A DNA stretch of 64,000 nucleotides from Thiomicrorhabdus sp. Kp2 (GCF_000478585.1 NZ_ARWI01000001.1:682001-746000); one strand, 5' to 3'. Numbered from the stretch's first letter, positions 1 through 8,800 are shown. The notes: generated by a model from the letters alone, not told the origin. Numbers and translations are program-made.

Positions 1-313
1 TTTTATCGGCAAAACCTAGAGTTCCTTTAGCCGCTAAATCTTGAGATAACTGTTTATCATGCCAATCTTTATAAAAATCACCTTGATTTCCATCTAACCA
101 ACCATCATCAAAACTGACTTTTCTGGCCTCTTTGAAAACCTGTTGGACAAATATCGCTTCAAATTGTTCAGCCACAGGCTTGAGTGCTGAACGTTGATCT
201 TCACGAGCTTGTTGTTTTAACGTTTCTAACCCTTGAATATTGACATAATTTTGATGGGCTTGCGGTGTATCAGTATTTTTTGAAAACGCTAAGGGATTAT
301 TATTGATTTCCAT
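1..313 (-). CDS. flgJ: Flagellar rod-binding protein FlgJ, N-terminal part (cut by window edge)
   Basis: The minus-strand reading frame starts with ATG at 313-311 behind an AGGAG ribosome-binding site and runs off the left edge after about 104 codons. The translated part (VAEQFEAIFVQQVFKEAR, then QLSQDLAAKGTLGFADK) matches the FlgJ N-terminal rod-capping domain, including its ending. FlgJ caps rod assembly in the periplasm. Many FlgJ proteins add a C-terminal peptidoglycan hydrolase domain; that part would lie outside the window, so it cannot be judged. It follows flgI by 19 bp, as expected for the flgI-flgJ order. Confidence 0.9.
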   Translation of the reverse strand, partial: MEINNNPLAFSKNTDTPQAHQNYVNIQGLETLKQQAREDQRSALKPVAEQFEAIFVQQVFKEARKVSFDDGWLDGNQGDFYKDWHDKQLSQDLAAKGTLGFADK

Positions 314-332
314 TCATTTTACTCCTAGATGA

Positions 333-1433
333 CTAAATAATCATCAAATCCGCTTTTAAGGCACCCGACTGTTTTAATGCTTCTAAAATAGCCACCAAAT
401 CACCAGGAGCTGCACCTACCTTATTTACCGCTTGAACAATATCATTTAAAGATACGCCCTCTGGAAATTTAAACATTCTACCCGTACCATTTTGCTCAAC
501 ACCCACTACTGTGTTTGGCGTTACAGCTGTATTGCCACCCGCAAACGGGTTTGGTTGTGAAACTTCAGCCGATTCAGAAATTTTGACAGTCAGCCCACCA
601 TGCGTCACTGCCGCAGGACTCACTCTAACGTTTTGTCCAATGACTACGGTACCCGTTCTCGAGTTCACAATAATTTTGGCAGCACTTTGACCTGGTGTGA
701 CTTCAATATTTTCTAAAATTGATAAAAACGCAACACGTTGATTAGGTAAGCGCGGCGCCATCACTTCGACCGATTCACCATCTAGTGCACTGGCCGTGCC
801 TGCTCCTAACTGCTCATTGATTGCATTAACTAAATTAGAGGCGGTTGTAAAGTCAGCATCTTTTAGGTTTAAAGTAATCGTATTCCCTAATTCAAACCCT
901 GTATTTACCGTTCTTTCAACCATAGCACCATCAGGAATTCGCCCAACACTTGGGACATTAATGGTAATTCTTGAACCATCTGCACCACTCGCATCTAGGC
1001 CCCCTACAACTAAGTTCCCCTGGCCTAAAGCGTAAACATTTCCGTCAACCCCTTTTAACGGAGTCAACAGCAAAGTACCGCCACGTAAGCTTTTAGCGTT
1101 ACCTAGTGATGAAACAGTAATATCAATCTTTTGACCGGATTTAGCAAAGGCAGGTAATTCAGCGTGAACTGCCACTGCAGCGATGTTTTTAGAGTTGGTT
1201 TTAACACCTGCTGGCACTTTAATACCGAACTTATTTAACATACTCAGTAAACTCTGCTCGGCAAACGGGGTTTTATCGCCAGAGCCATTTAAGCCAACCA
1301 CCAGACCATAGCCAACGAGTTGGTTAGAACGAACGCCTCCGACATTAGCAATATCCTTGACTCTTTCTGCATAACTGTAACTGCTCCAAGAGAGAAGCAA
1401 TGTCAAAAAGATGACTATTTGTTTGCTGTACAT
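333..1433 (-). CDS. flgI: Flagellar P-ring protein FlgI
   Basis: The 366-residue protein forms the P ring around the flagellar rod in the peptidoglycan layer. A Sec signal peptide of about 22 residues (cleavage after SYA) is followed by the family opening [31 protein letters not shown], seen here as [15 protein letters not shown] and [13 protein letters not shown]. Length is normal for the family. It needs the chaperone FlgA, encoded at 12014. The gene is preceded by its own sigma-54 promoter at 1541-1555 and followed by flgJ, so flgI-flgJ form a transcription unit separate from flgF-G-H. Confidence 0.97.
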   Translation of the reverse strand: MYSKQIVIFLTLLLSWSSYSYAERVKDIANVGGVRSNQLVGYGLVVGLNGSGDKTPFAEQSLLSMLNKFGIKVPAGVKTNSKNIAAVAVHAELPAFAKSGQKIDITVSSLGNAKSLRGGTLLLTPLKGVDGNVYALGQGNLVVGGLDASGADGSRITINVPSVGRIPDGAMVERTVNTGFELGNTITLNLKDADFTTASNLVNAINEQLGAGTASALDGESVEVMAPRLPNQRVAFLSILENIEVTPGQSAAKIIVNSRTGTVVIGQNVRVSPAAVTHGGLTVKISESAEVSQPNPFAGGNTAVTPNTVVGVEQNGTGRMFKFPEGVSLNDIVQAVNKVGAAPGDLVAILEALKQSGALKADLMII

Positions 1434-1540
1434 ATTATTTCCCCTACCTATGTAGTGTTTTATCTGGTTAAAACGGTTTTTTATATTTTTTTAAACCTCT
1501 GCTTCTAACGAGCAGATAGGTTTATCCTATGTGATTAAAA

Positions 1541-1555
1541 GCATAGGCTATGCCA
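1541..1555 (-). promoter_or_regulatory. Sigma-54 promoter for flgI-flgJ
   Basis: On the minus strand the sequence reads TGGCATAGCCTATGC. It has the -24 GG and -12 GC separated by exactly ten bases, the defining spacing of sigma-54 (RpoN) promoters. It lies about 110 bp upstream of the flgI start. Two sites with the same design precede flgF and flgB. Confidence 0.75.
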
Positions 1556-1636
1556 AATAAATAAAAAAGTTAAAGCTTTTCGTAACTTGGCCGATAATAA
1601 GGCTTTTTAAAAAACACATAAAATGAAATCGAAAAG

Positions 1637-1652
1637 TTACCAGGCCTGGTAA
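1637..1652. repeat. Dispersed palindrome copy 1 (perfect 16 bp)
   Basis: TTACCAGGCCTGGTAA, perfectly self-complementary, in the flgI-flgH intergenic region upstream of the sigma-54 promoter. One of at least 15 copies of the CCAGGCCTGG core in the window. Confidence 0.95.
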
Positions 1653-1674
1653 ATCACAGAGAAGATTAAAAAAT

Positions 1675-1747
1675 GAAAAAACCGACCTGCAAAAAGGAGA
1701 TTTAAAAACAGGTCGGTAAAAACGGAAAAGCACATGTAAACGTGCTT
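1675..1747 (-). terminator. Tandem terminators after flgH
   Basis: Two minus-strand hairpins lie downstream of flgH. The first met is AAGCAC/GTGCTT (1728-1747), followed by a T-rich stretch. The second is ACCGACCTG/CAGGTCGGT (arms 1709-1717 and 1681-1689, 19-base loop), followed by six T residues. Together they would end the flgF-flgG-flgH transcript before the flgI promoter. Apart from these, the 395-bp gap 1434-1828 holds only the sigma-54 promoter and palindrome copy 1. Confidence 0.7.
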
Positions 1748-1828
1748 GTTTCAATACTGAAATGATTTAGCTCGCATTCTAACGTAGAGTTGAAAAAAAG
1801 CCAAATATTTACATATAGTTACTGACTT

Positions 1829-2554
1829 TTAAAGAGGCCAATATTTAGTCAACCACTGAGTACCAACACCTGCACGTGCTGAGTCGCCTGTCATTCCTAC
1901 ATCTTTGTAAACTAGGCGAACATCGGCTACTTTTTCAGAAGCGATCGTGTTATCTGGCTGAATATCTTCTGGACGAATAATACCTGCAAATTGCACAACC
2001 TCGTCGCCATCATGGATGGTAATCCATTTTTCACCACGAATCACTAAATTACCATTGGAGATAACCTCAACCACCGTAACAGCAATAGAACCCGTTAAAC
2101 TTGAATTTTGTTTTACATCACTTTTACCTGAAAATGCGCTTTCAGAACCATAACCGATGCTTAACCCTTGAACAGGGGCTGTTAAGGTATTGATTGCACT
2201 TCCTACAACATTGTTGGGTGTTGTCACACTAAAAGGTGTCGATACGCCATAATCTTGACTATTAGATTTGTCATATTTCGCTTCATCTTTCTTTTTAGCT
2301 GACATATTTTCACTTAAAGAGATAGTAATAATATCCCCCACTTTATGAGCGCGGGCATCATTAAAAAGTGTCATAGCACCTGCCTGATACAGAGAACCAT
2401 TTTTTGGCTGTGCCGTTTGTGGAATATTTAACGGGTAACTAGGGGCATAACTCATATGCTCCATTCTTTCTGGTGGGCTTGAACAACCTGATAAAAATAT
2501 GGTAGCCAACACCAAAGCTAAACCCGCTTTATTTTGACCTGTTAACTTATTCAT
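1829..2554 (-). CDS. flgH: Flagellar L-ring lipoprotein FlgH
   Basis: The 241-residue lipoprotein forms the L ring in the outer membrane, the bushing for the rod. The lipobox LSGC puts the lipidated cysteine at residue 24. Family motifs follow: SLYQAGAMTLFNDARAHKVGDIITI in the middle (seen as GAMTLFNDARAHKVGD) and the C-terminal FAGIIRPEDIQPDNTI and WLTKYWPL ending. Length is typical. It lies after flgG across a 65-bp gap with a small hairpin, and it is the last gene before the tandem terminators. Confidence 0.97.
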   Translation of the reverse strand: MNKLTGQNKAGLALVLATIFLSGCSSPPERMEHMSYAPSYPLNIPQTAQPKNGSLYQAGAMTLFNDARAHKVGDIITISLSENMSAKKKDEAKYDKSNSQDYGVSTPFSVTTPNNVVGSAINTLTAPVQGLSIGYGSESAFSGKSDVKQNSSLTGSIAVTVVEVISNGNLVIRGEKWITIHDGDEVVQFAGIIRPEDIQPDNTIASEKVADVRLVYKDVGMTGDSARAGVGTQWLTKYWPL

Positions 2555-2586
2555 AATTCATTCCTATCTCTATTTAGAATTCAATA

Positions 2587-2602
2587 GAAGCCTTTTGGCT
2601 TC
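2587..2602. other. Small hairpin between flgG and flgH
   Basis: GAAGCC-TTTT-GGCTTC is a perfect six-base stem with a four-base loop in the flgG-flgH gap. No T tract follows it on the minus strand, so it is more likely an mRNA stability or processing element than a terminator. Confidence 0.4.
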
Positions 2603-2619
2603 AAATCTTACAAATCCAA

Positions 2620-3411
2620 TTAAGTATTATTATTCAAATACTGCATCATGCCGTCCGCGGCAGATATGGCTTTAGAATTCATTTCATAAGTACGTTGCGC
2701 TTCGATCATGCCAATAAGCTCTTCAACCGTATTTACGTTAGAAGCCTCCAAAGCACCTTGCGTTAAAGCGCCTGCTTCTGCCGTTTGCGGATTATTAATA
2801 TTAGGCGTGCCACTCGCTGTCGTTTCAGAGAAGAAGTTATGGCCTAAAGACTCTAAGCCTGCTGGATTAATAAAAGCTGCTAATTCAATTTGACCGACTT
2901 CATTTAAGTCTACGTTTCCAGGCTGACTAACTGAGACAACACCATCACGTGTAATCGAAATTTCTGTGGCATCTTGAGGAATATTGATATTCGGTTCCAA
3001 CAAGTAACCCGAAGAAGTCACGACATCCCCATTCTGATTCACCTCAAATGAACCGTCACGGGTGTACATTAAATTTCCTTCTTGGTCTAACACCTGAAAG
3101 AAACCTTTACCCTCAATGGCAATATCCAACTGATTGTCTGTCACCATCAAGTTACCTTGAGTGTGAATTTTTTGCACACCAACTGCTTTAACCCCTGTAC
3201 CCAACTGTAAACCAGAAGGTAAGGTATTGGCCTCGTCCTGCGAAGCTTGAGCGCCTGGTTGACGAATATTTTGATATAACAAATCATCAAACTCAGCTCG
3301 CCCAGTTTTATAACCGTAAGTATTTGCGTTCGCCAAGTTATTGGAGATAGCCGCTAAACGAAACTGCTGAGCCTCAAGACCCGTTTTTGCAACATATAAT
3401 GCTCTATTCAT
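2620..3411 (-). CDS. flgG: Flagellar distal rod protein FlgG
   Basis: The 263-residue distal rod subunit links the proximal rod to the hook. The N terminus carries the rod/hook signature (GLEAQQFRLAAISNNLANANTYGYK). The C-terminal coiled-coil helix has the family ending (EASNVNTVEELIGMIEAQRTYE). Such axial proteins are exported by the type III apparatus and have no cleaved signal. It lies 17 bp after flgF in the flgF-G-H unit. Confidence 0.97.
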   Translation of the reverse strand: MNRALYVAKTGLEAQQFRLAAISNNLANANTYGYKTGRAEFDDLLYQNIRQPGAQASQDEANTLPSGLQLGTGVKAVGVQKIHTQGNLMVTDNQLDIAIEGKGFFQVLDQEGNLMYTRDGSFEVNQNGDVVTSSGYLLEPNINIPQDATEISITRDGVVSVSQPGNVDLNEVGQIELAAFINPAGLESLGHNFFSETTASGTPNINNPQTAEAGALTQGALEASNVNTVEELIGMIEAQRTYEMNSKAISAADGMMQYLNNNT

Positions 3412-3428
3412 TTTCTTCTTCTCCTAAA

Positions 3429-4172
3429 TTAACGTAACGACAACAGTGAGTCTGATTTCTGGGCATGGTTCTTGGTGGTCGACATCATTTTCACCTGCAT
3501 CTCATACTTACGTGATAATTCAATCATATTCACTAAAGCTTCAGCGGTATTTACATTACTGGTCTCTAAAGCACCACTAATGACCTTAACTGGCTCTTGA
3601 ATAACAGGATCCGCCCCCTCTTTCAAACGAGCATAACCATCCAATCCTTTTTCTAAATCCGATGAGGCTGGTTTCACTAATCGAACGCGGTCTAATACCA
3701 CCAACTGATTACTCGGTGAATCGGCTGGTACAATCGAAATTGTGCCATCATCACCGATTGTAATGGTTTTAGTTGGCGGTACATTTATTGGCGTACCACT
3801 TTCATTTAAAATAGGGTTACCCTTAACATCAACCAAGTTACCGTTCTCTAACACTTGCATACTGGCCGTTCTGACATAAGCTTCATCACCATTAGGTGCT
3901 TGAATTCCAATAAAGCCTTCTGACTGAGTCACAATATCTAAGTCTCTACCTGTCACTTTTACCGCACCAGGCGTAAAGTCCGTAGCAGGCCTTTCATCAA
4001 GAGAGTATGCTCGTGATTCCCATCCTGGACCTTGAACATGTTGCGCTCTAAAAATATTAAAATCTTTTTTAAAGCCATCGGTATTTGCATTGGCCAAATT
4101 ATTTGAGTTATTTGCTTGTGAAAGCATCACCTCTTTGGCTCCGCTCATTGCGATATACAACATACGATCCAT
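3429..4172 (-). CDS. flgF: Flagellar proximal rod protein FlgF
   Basis: The 247-residue proximal rod subunit has the N-terminal flagella basal body rod motif (NNSNNLANANTDGFKKDF) and the C-terminal helix ETSNVNTAEALVNMIELSRKYE. It is the first gene of the flgF-G-H unit, downstream of a sigma-54 promoter (4351-4365). Its leader is about 170 bases long and contains a stable hairpin (4212-4240). Confidence 0.96.
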   Translation of the reverse strand: MDRMLYIAMSGAKEVMLSQANNSNNLANANTDGFKKDFNIFRAQHVQGPGWESRAYSLDERPATDFTPGAVKVTGRDLDIVTQSEGFIGIQAPNGDEAYVRTASMQVLENGNLVDVKGNPILNESGTPINVPPTKTITIGDDGTISIVPADSPSNQLVVLDRVRLVKPASSDLEKGLDGYARLKEGADPVIQEPVKVISGALETSNVNTAEALVNMIELSRKYEMQVKMMSTTKNHAQKSDSLLSLR

Positions 4173-4211
4173 GACAGTTACTCCAGGATAATTTTATTTC
4201 TAGTCAAAGAT

Positions 4212-4240
4212 GGGGTGAAAGCTGAACAAACCTTCACCCC
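4212..4240. other. Hairpin in the flgF leader
   Basis: GGGGTGAA (4212-4219) pairs perfectly with TTCACCCC (4233-4240) across a 13-base loop. It lies inside the predicted 5' leader of flgF. On the plus strand five T residues follow it closely, so it could also terminate antisense transcription. The rest of the 320-bp gap 4173-4492 holds a sigma-54 promoter and the flgE terminator. Confidence 0.5.
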
Positions 4241-4350
4241 AGTTTTTGAAACACCTATTTAAATGAGTCTTACGCTCGAATGTGTTTCCCTTATGTGTTT
4301 AGCGAAATCGTCTAAAAATTGACACGCTATTTTTGTTCACTGAGTATTTA

Positions 4351-4365
4351 GCAGAGACTATGCCA
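4351..4365 (-). promoter_or_regulatory. Sigma-54 promoter for flgF-G-H
   Basis: The minus strand reads TGGCATAGTCTCTGC, with GG and GC exactly ten bases apart as required for sigma-54. It lies downstream of the flgE terminator and about 180 bp before flgF. Confidence 0.75.
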
Positions 4366-4438
4366 AAAACAATATAAATAAAGACTAAAGAATTTAGAAA
4401 ATCGCCGATAAGCTTATATAGAGAGGTTTTGTAGAGAT

Positions 4439-4464
4439 AAAAAAGCCGGCAAAAAGTTGCCGGC
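4439..4464 (-). terminator. Terminator after flgE
   Basis: GCCGGCAA-4 bases-TTGCCGGC forms an eight-base stem followed on the minus strand by six T residues. It sits 28 bp beyond the flgE stop and closes the flgB-C-D-E unit. Confidence 0.9.
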
Positions 4465-4492
4465 AAGACCAGAAAAGGGTAAAAAATTTAAA

Positions 4493-5938
4493 TTACAAGT
4501 TTAAAATTGTTTGCGTTAATGTTTGTGAAGTTGAGATTACCTGTGCCGAGGCCTGGTAAGTTCTTTGGGTCTGAATCATATTCACGAGTTCAGCTGCCGT
4601 ATCAACGTTTGAGTATTCTAATGACCCCGATACAATAGAGCCAAAACCGTTATTTTCAGGCTGCCCCAACTGAACAGCGCCCGAAGCAAAAGATTGTGCA
4701 TAAGTTTGGCCACCTAATTTTTCCATTGCATTTTTATCTGCAAAGTTCGCTACCGCTAATTGTGCTACAGGAATAGAGCGACCGTTGGAATAACGTGCCT
4801 CAATTACACCATCTGCAGCCGTCGTTAACCCTACCAAGTCACCAATAGAGTAACCATTTTGTGTTGTACCACGCTGGTTATAGCTACCAGCAAATTGGCT
4901 CATATCACCAAAATCAAGTGTAATACCCGCTAAGTCACCTAAAGGATCAGTTGCACCAGTAACAGGGTTATCAATAGCAAAATTCAATGCTGCTGAGATT
5001 TTTACATCAGGCGTTGCACTTGTTGGATCAAATGCCCCTAAATACTCGCCATTGGTGTCAAAACGCAGTTCAAAAACCTGCCCTTGATCACCTGATCCAT
5101 CATCTACATGTCCTGTGTAGGTTACATCACCTTGTTCATTTGTTGCCGTAATTGAATACTGAGCAAGCCATGAAGTATATTTAACCCCAGAACCTAGTGC
5201 CGCTGGGTTACCATCTGCATCAATTAAAGATGCCGCTTGATCGACGACTTCATTTTTATAAAAGTTTGCATTTAAGGTATGTTCACCACCTAAACTGTCA
5301 TGAATGGTCATCGGATAAAAGTAATCTGGAAAACCGTCATAAGCATTAAGGTTATCATCACCAGGCGTAGTTAGCTGACCAATTGAAGCACCTACAGATA
5401 CACCAGCAGAATCAACGTTTTCAACTTCTTCACCGTCTAGATTGATATCGTAGATCATTTCAGAGGTTGCATTTGGTTGTTTATTTAACGCATCTAAATC
5501 AATCGAATCCAAGGCCGTGCTAAATACAGGATTCGCTTCAGTCGATAGGGTTTCATTCAAAAGGTAGCCTTGTACTTTATTTCCAGACTGATCGGTTAAA
5601 AAACCATCTTTATCTAGTTTAAACGAACCATTACGAGTATAGACATTGTCATATTTGCCTGTTTGGTCTTCTAAAACAAAAAAGCCTTCGCCATTCATGG
5701 CCATATCAAGCTCACGCCCCGTACCATTTACTGTACCCTGGGTAAAGTCTTGAGTAATGGCCTCTACTCGAACACCTGCTCCAGGAGAGTTTTGAGCACC
5801 TGCAAACATATCGGCAAACTCAGCTCGTGAGCTCTTAAAACCCACCGACTGTGAGTTGGCCAAGTTGTTAGAAATAACCGCTAATCCAGACGACGCTGCA
5901 TTAATACCGCTTAAAGCATTTAAATCAAATGAAGCCAT
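4493..5938 (-). CDS. flgE: Flagellar hook protein FlgE
   Basis: The 481-residue subunit polymerises into the flexible hook. The N terminus has the axial signature (SSGLAVISNNLANSQSVGFKSSRAEF). The C terminus has SLEYSNVDTAAELVNMIQTQRTYQAS, typical of hook proteins. The central region is a large variable, Asp/Gly/Asn-rich domain. Its length is slightly above the enterobacterial protein and within the range of marine gammaproteobacteria. It follows flgD across a 132-bp gap and is last in the flgB-E unit. A degenerate half of the dispersed palindrome (AGGCCTGGTAA, 4549-4559) lies inside the coding sequence. Confidence 0.97.
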   Translation of the reverse strand: MASFDLNALSGINAASSGLAVISNNLANSQSVGFKSSRAEFADMFAGAQNSPGAGVRVEAITQDFTQGTVNGTGRELDMAMNGEGFFVLEDQTGKYDNVYTRNGSFKLDKDGFLTDQSGNKVQGYLLNETLSTEANPVFSTALDSIDLDALNKQPNATSEMIYDINLDGEEVENVDSAGVSVGASIGQLTTPGDDNLNAYDGFPDYFYPMTIHDSLGGEHTLNANFYKNEVVDQAASLIDADGNPAALGSGVKYTSWLAQYSITATNEQGDVTYTGHVDDGSGDQGQVFELRFDTNGEYLGAFDPTSATPDVKISAALNFAIDNPVTGATDPLGDLAGITLDFGDMSQFAGSYNQRGTTQNGYSIGDLVGLTTAADGVIEARYSNGRSIPVAQLAVANFADKNAMEKLGGQTYAQSFASGAVQLGQPENNGFGSIVSGSLEYSNVDTAAELVNMIQTQRTYQASAQVISTSQTLTQTILNL

Positions 5939-6070
5939 GATGACTCTCCCATTCTATTTGTGTTTATTAATTTATATAAACTGGCACAGATAAAAGGTGC
6001 TCGTTTATTTGTTATTTATTGTTTGTATTGTTCTGTATTAAATTTAAATTTAGTTATTCTGGGATAATGA

Positions 6071-6763
6071 TTAACCACTAATTTCACGAACCGTATCCAT
6101 GGTTACTCGCTCACCCGTTGCCAAAGTGAGTGTCATTCCACCACTCGAATCAATACCAACTGAATTGACTCTTGATGGCACAACAGTATTGATTGACTGC
6201 AACTCTCCATTCGCATCAGTTCCATAAGCGGTTAAAGAGTAAACACCCGATGACTGAGCGCGATCAAAGTTATCCAAACCGTTCCAATCGACTATTTTTT
6301 CACCCGCCTGAATATCGTCGATACTGAGCTCCTTCACTACACCATTTGCATTGCTTATAACAACAGTAACATCGGTCAAAGGTTCGTCTGAAGATAACCT
6401 AAACTGTGAAACAGCATCTTGAGTATGAGAAAAATCTTCCCCATCGACCTGTACATTTTTACCAATAATGGATGCCGCTTGCATAGTTTGCAAATTTTGA
6501 AATCCTTGCGTCATGGCCAAAATAGATTCATTCATTTTAGTTGTCGCTTCCAACTGACTCATTTGTGTTAGATCTGTCACAAAGGAAGTCGGATCCATCG
6601 GTTCTGAAGGGTCTTGGTTTTGCAACTGAGTGGTTAATAACATCAAGAAATCTGCTTGTCCCATCACATTATTTGGAGCAGATGAACTCGGATTAGAGCT
6701 TTGCTGCATTGCTTCCAAATAATCTGTATTACTGGTTGTTACACCTGGAAAATAATCTGCCAT
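6071..6763 (-). CDS. flgD: Hook-capping scaffold protein FlgD
   Basis: The 230-residue protein caps the growing hook and is removed afterwards. The conserved N-terminal region QADFLMLLTTQLQNQDP-EPMDP-F (about residues 36-65) is intact. It is followed by a FlgD Ig-like/tudor region (DVTVVISNANGVVKEL, then WNGLDNFDRAQSSGVYSL). It lies 19 bp after flgC. Confidence 0.96.
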   Translation of the reverse strand: MADYFPGVTTSNTDYLEAMQQSSNPSSSAPNNVMGQADFLMLLTTQLQNQDPSEPMDPTSFVTDLTQMSQLEATTKMNESILAMTQGFQNLQTMQAASIIGKNVQVDGEDFSHTQDAVSQFRLSSDEPLTDVTVVISNANGVVKELSIDDIQAGEKIVDWNGLDNFDRAQSSGVYSLTAYGTDANGELQSINTVVPSRVNSVGIDSSGGMTLTLATGERVTMDTVREISG

Positions 6764-6782
6764 AAGTTACTCCTTAGCTCGC

Positions 6783-7193
6783 CTATTGGCCTAATTGAAT
6801 GGTACGTAGCAACAACTGCTTTGACGTATTCATTACTTCAATATTAGTTTCATATGAACGTGATGCAGACATCATATTTGCCATCTCTTCCACCACATTG
6901 ACATTTGGCCGATAGATGTATCCTTTATCGTCTGCCATTGGGTGACTTGGGTTGTATTCCATAATCGATGGAGCCTGACTTTCAACAACTTCTTTTACTC
7001 TTACCCCACCTGTTGGTTCATGCATATTTCCTTCAAGAATCGTTTGAAAAACAGGCTGCTTAGATTTATAGGTTTCGTCTTTATTTGAGCTAATACTATC
7101 GACGTTCGCCATATTGGAAGCGATAGTATTTAAACGAACCGTTTGCGCATGCATTCCAGAAGCAGAAATATCTAAAATTTTGAACATTGACAT
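6783..7193 (-). CDS. flgC: Flagellar proximal rod protein FlgC
   Basis: The 136-residue rod subunit has the N-terminal signature ASGMHAQTVRLNTIASNMAN and the family's C-terminal helix (MMSASRSYETNIEVMNTSKQ, LLLRTIQLGQ). Length is typical. It lies 23 bp after flgB and 19 bp before flgD. Confidence 0.96.
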   Translation of the reverse strand: MSMFKILDISASGMHAQTVRLNTIASNMANVDSISSNKDETYKSKQPVFQTILEGNMHEPTGGVRVKEVVESQAPSIMEYNPSHPMADDKGYIYRPNVNVVEEMANMMSASRSYETNIEVMNTSKQLLLRTIQLGQ

Positions 7194-7216
7194 CTTTAAC
7201 TCTCCTTATTCAGAGC

Positions 7217-7618
7217 TTACTCACCACGCAGTGCGCCACGAATTCCTGAAATTTTGCCGTCTATAAACTCAAGCGTTGCCTGCTGCTGCATGGCGTTTTC
7301 CATAAACTGCGCTTTTTCAATATGGGTTTCAACCGTATTACCATCTAAAGCGGGCTGGGTTGGCAATCTATACTGTAAATACTGAGATGTTGAAGTAAAA
7401 CCGTCACCACTAATATGACCAGCATCGGTTTTAGTCATTGTCGTTTCGTATGGACTTTTCATTTGTGAGCTGGCATCGTGCATCGCTTTTCTAAAATCCA
7501 AGTCCTTGGCCTTAAAATTTGGCGTATCTGCATTAGCGAGATTGTTTGCCAACAACTCCGCTCTTTGCGTGCGCACCCTTAAAGCCGCTTCATGGATACC
7601 AAATATAGACTCTGCCAT
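7217..7618 (-). CDS. flgB: Flagellar proximal rod protein FlgB
   Basis: The 133-residue protein is the first rod component. The signature RTQRAELLANNLANADTPNFKAKDLDF is present (seen as LLANNLANADTPNFKAKD). The C-terminal helix with FMENAMQQQATLEFIDGKISG is typical. It is the first gene of the flgB-C-D-E unit under the sigma-54 promoter at 7690-7704. A six-base hairpin (AGGTGT/ACACCT, 7648-7666) sits in its leader. Confidence 0.95.
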   Translation of the reverse strand: MAESIFGIHEAALRVRTQRAELLANNLANADTPNFKAKDLDFRKAMHDASSQMKSPYETTMTKTDAGHISGDGFTSTSQYLQYRLPTQPALDGNTVETHIEKAQFMENAMQQQATLEFIDGKISGIRGALRGE

Positions 7619-7689
7619 CTCACTTCCCTTATTAGGTCAATCTAAGTAGGTGTTTTTTTGACACCTCATTATTTATTGATTAGTCCATA

Positions 7690-7704
7690 GCAACAGAGAT
7701 GCCA
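7690..7704 (-). promoter_or_regulatory. Sigma-54 promoter for flgB-C-D-E
   Basis: The minus strand reads TGGCATCTCTGTTGC with GG-N10-GC spacing, 72 bp upstream of the flgB start. Its second half (TTGC) fits the -12 consensus better than the other two sites. The remainder of the 312-bp gap 7619-7930 contains the flgB leader hairpin, a 12-bp palindrome AACCACGTGGTT (7835-7846), dispersed palindrome copy 2, and half of the flgT terminator. Confidence 0.8.
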
Positions 7705-7863
7705 AACTTTAGTTTTTTATTTTAAATCGCAAATAAAGGCTAAAGTTTTAATTAAAACGACAGTTATCGGCCGCTTTTCAAAAACTTTAATAAAAAAGAG
7801 GAAAAAATTGCCACCCTGGTAAAAACAACAAATAAACCACGTGGTTACAATCTATTTTTGGAG

Positions 7864-7879
7864 TTACCAGGCCTGGTAA
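7864..7879. repeat. Dispersed palindrome copy 2 (perfect 16 bp)
   Basis: TTACCAGGCCTGGTAA in the gap between flgB and the insertion element. Confidence 0.95.
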
Positions 7880-7917
7880 CTTTTTCAAAATAACTAAAAA
7901 CAGAGTGAAAAAGGTAT

Positions 7918-7933
7918 AAAAAAACCTGCATTA
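7918..7933 (-). terminator. flgT terminator, distal half, split by the IS element
   Basis: Seven A residues (7918-7924) plus CCTGCA (7925-7930) and TTA form one half of a rho-independent terminator. The other half, TGCAGG, lies at 9361-9366, beyond the IS element. Rejoined, the minus strand reads GCCTGCATAATGCAGG followed by seven T residues, a classic terminator 30 bp after the flgT stop. The IS sits in the loop, so flgT transcripts now enter the element. Confidence 0.85.
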
Positions 7934-7964
7934 TGAAGTGACCCCAAAAAGTTGGACATTTTAG

Positions 7965-8738
7965 TTAAACGGCACTTAAGGCCTGATTTCGATATTCTAT
8001 CGGAGTCAGGCCTTTTAGTTTCACCTTGATTCGTTTTGTATTGTAATACTCAATATAGTCTTTAATTTCTTCCATTAGATGCTCAGCACTATTGAACTTC
8101 TTACGATGATACATCTCGGTTTTGAGAATGCCAAAAAAGTTCTCAGCAACCGCATTGTCTAAACAGTTCCCTTTTCTTGACATGCTCTGAGTTAATCCAT
8201 GCTTTTTTAGTAGCTCCTGAACATCACCATGCTGATACTGCCAACCTTGATCACTGTGGAATATGGGTTTAACTTTGCCTGTTAACTTACTCATCGCTTC
8301 TTTAAGCATGTCCGTCACCAGTGGAAGCCGTGCACTCTTGGCCACTCGATAACTAATCACTTCTTGGTTAAACAGGTCAATCACGGGGGATAAGTAAACT
8401 CGCTGTTCTCCGACTTTAAACTCCGTGACATCGGTTACCCATTTTTTATCCGGTGCATCAACATGGAAGTTTCTTTGAAGCATATTCTCGGCAATTCGGC
8501 CTACTTGACCTCTATAGGATCGGTAACGCTTTGGCCTGACGAATGACTTTAAGTTCAGTTCTTGCATTAAACGTTGAACGGCCTTCTTGTTTAAAAAGTG
8601 ACCTAAGCGCCTTAATGCATAGGTCATGCGTCGATACCCATAACGACCTTTATGCTCATTAAAGAGTTGTTGAATCGCTCTTTTAACGTCCGCATAACGA
8701 TCAGGCAGCGCACTGCGAGCCTGATGGTAATAAAACAC
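7965..8738 (-). CDS. IS3-family transposase OrfB (DDE catalytic part)
   Basis: The frame encodes an rve integrase domain with the catalytic triad at D103 (WVTDVTEF), D163 (FHSDQGWQY) and E199 (NAVAENFFGILK); 35 residues separate the last two, the family's DD(35)E arrangement. The only in-frame start, GTG at 8738, falls inside a conserved segment. The same frame continues upstream (AGLIDQLRKFYPLKHLLKAA) to about 8830, so the protein is probably made as an OrfAB fusion by -1 frameshifting on the A-rich run at 8814-8818. All catalytic residues are intact, so it is probably active. Confidence 0.9.
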   Translation of the reverse strand: MFYYHQARSALPDRYADVKRAIQQLFNEHKGRYGYRRMTYALRRLGHFLNKKAVQRLMQELNLKSFVRPKRYRSYRGQVGRIAENMLQRNFHVDAPDKKWVTDVTEFKVGEQRVYLSPVIDLFNQEVISYRVAKSARLPLVTDMLKEAMSKLTGKVKPIFHSDQGWQYQHGDVQELLKKHGLTQSMSRKGNCLDNAVAENFFGILKTEMYHRKKFNSAEHLMEEIKDYIEYYNTKRIKVKLKGLTPIEYRNQALSAV

Positions 8739-8800
8739 ACTGCGTGCAAGCCCTGCAGCCTTGAGAAGATGTTTAAGTGGATAGAACTTTCTAAGCTGAT

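Noticed and set aside
7835-7846. AACCACGTGGTT palindrome between flgB and the IS
   Set aside because: Perfect but found only once and without a clear gene target; mentioned in the gap description only.
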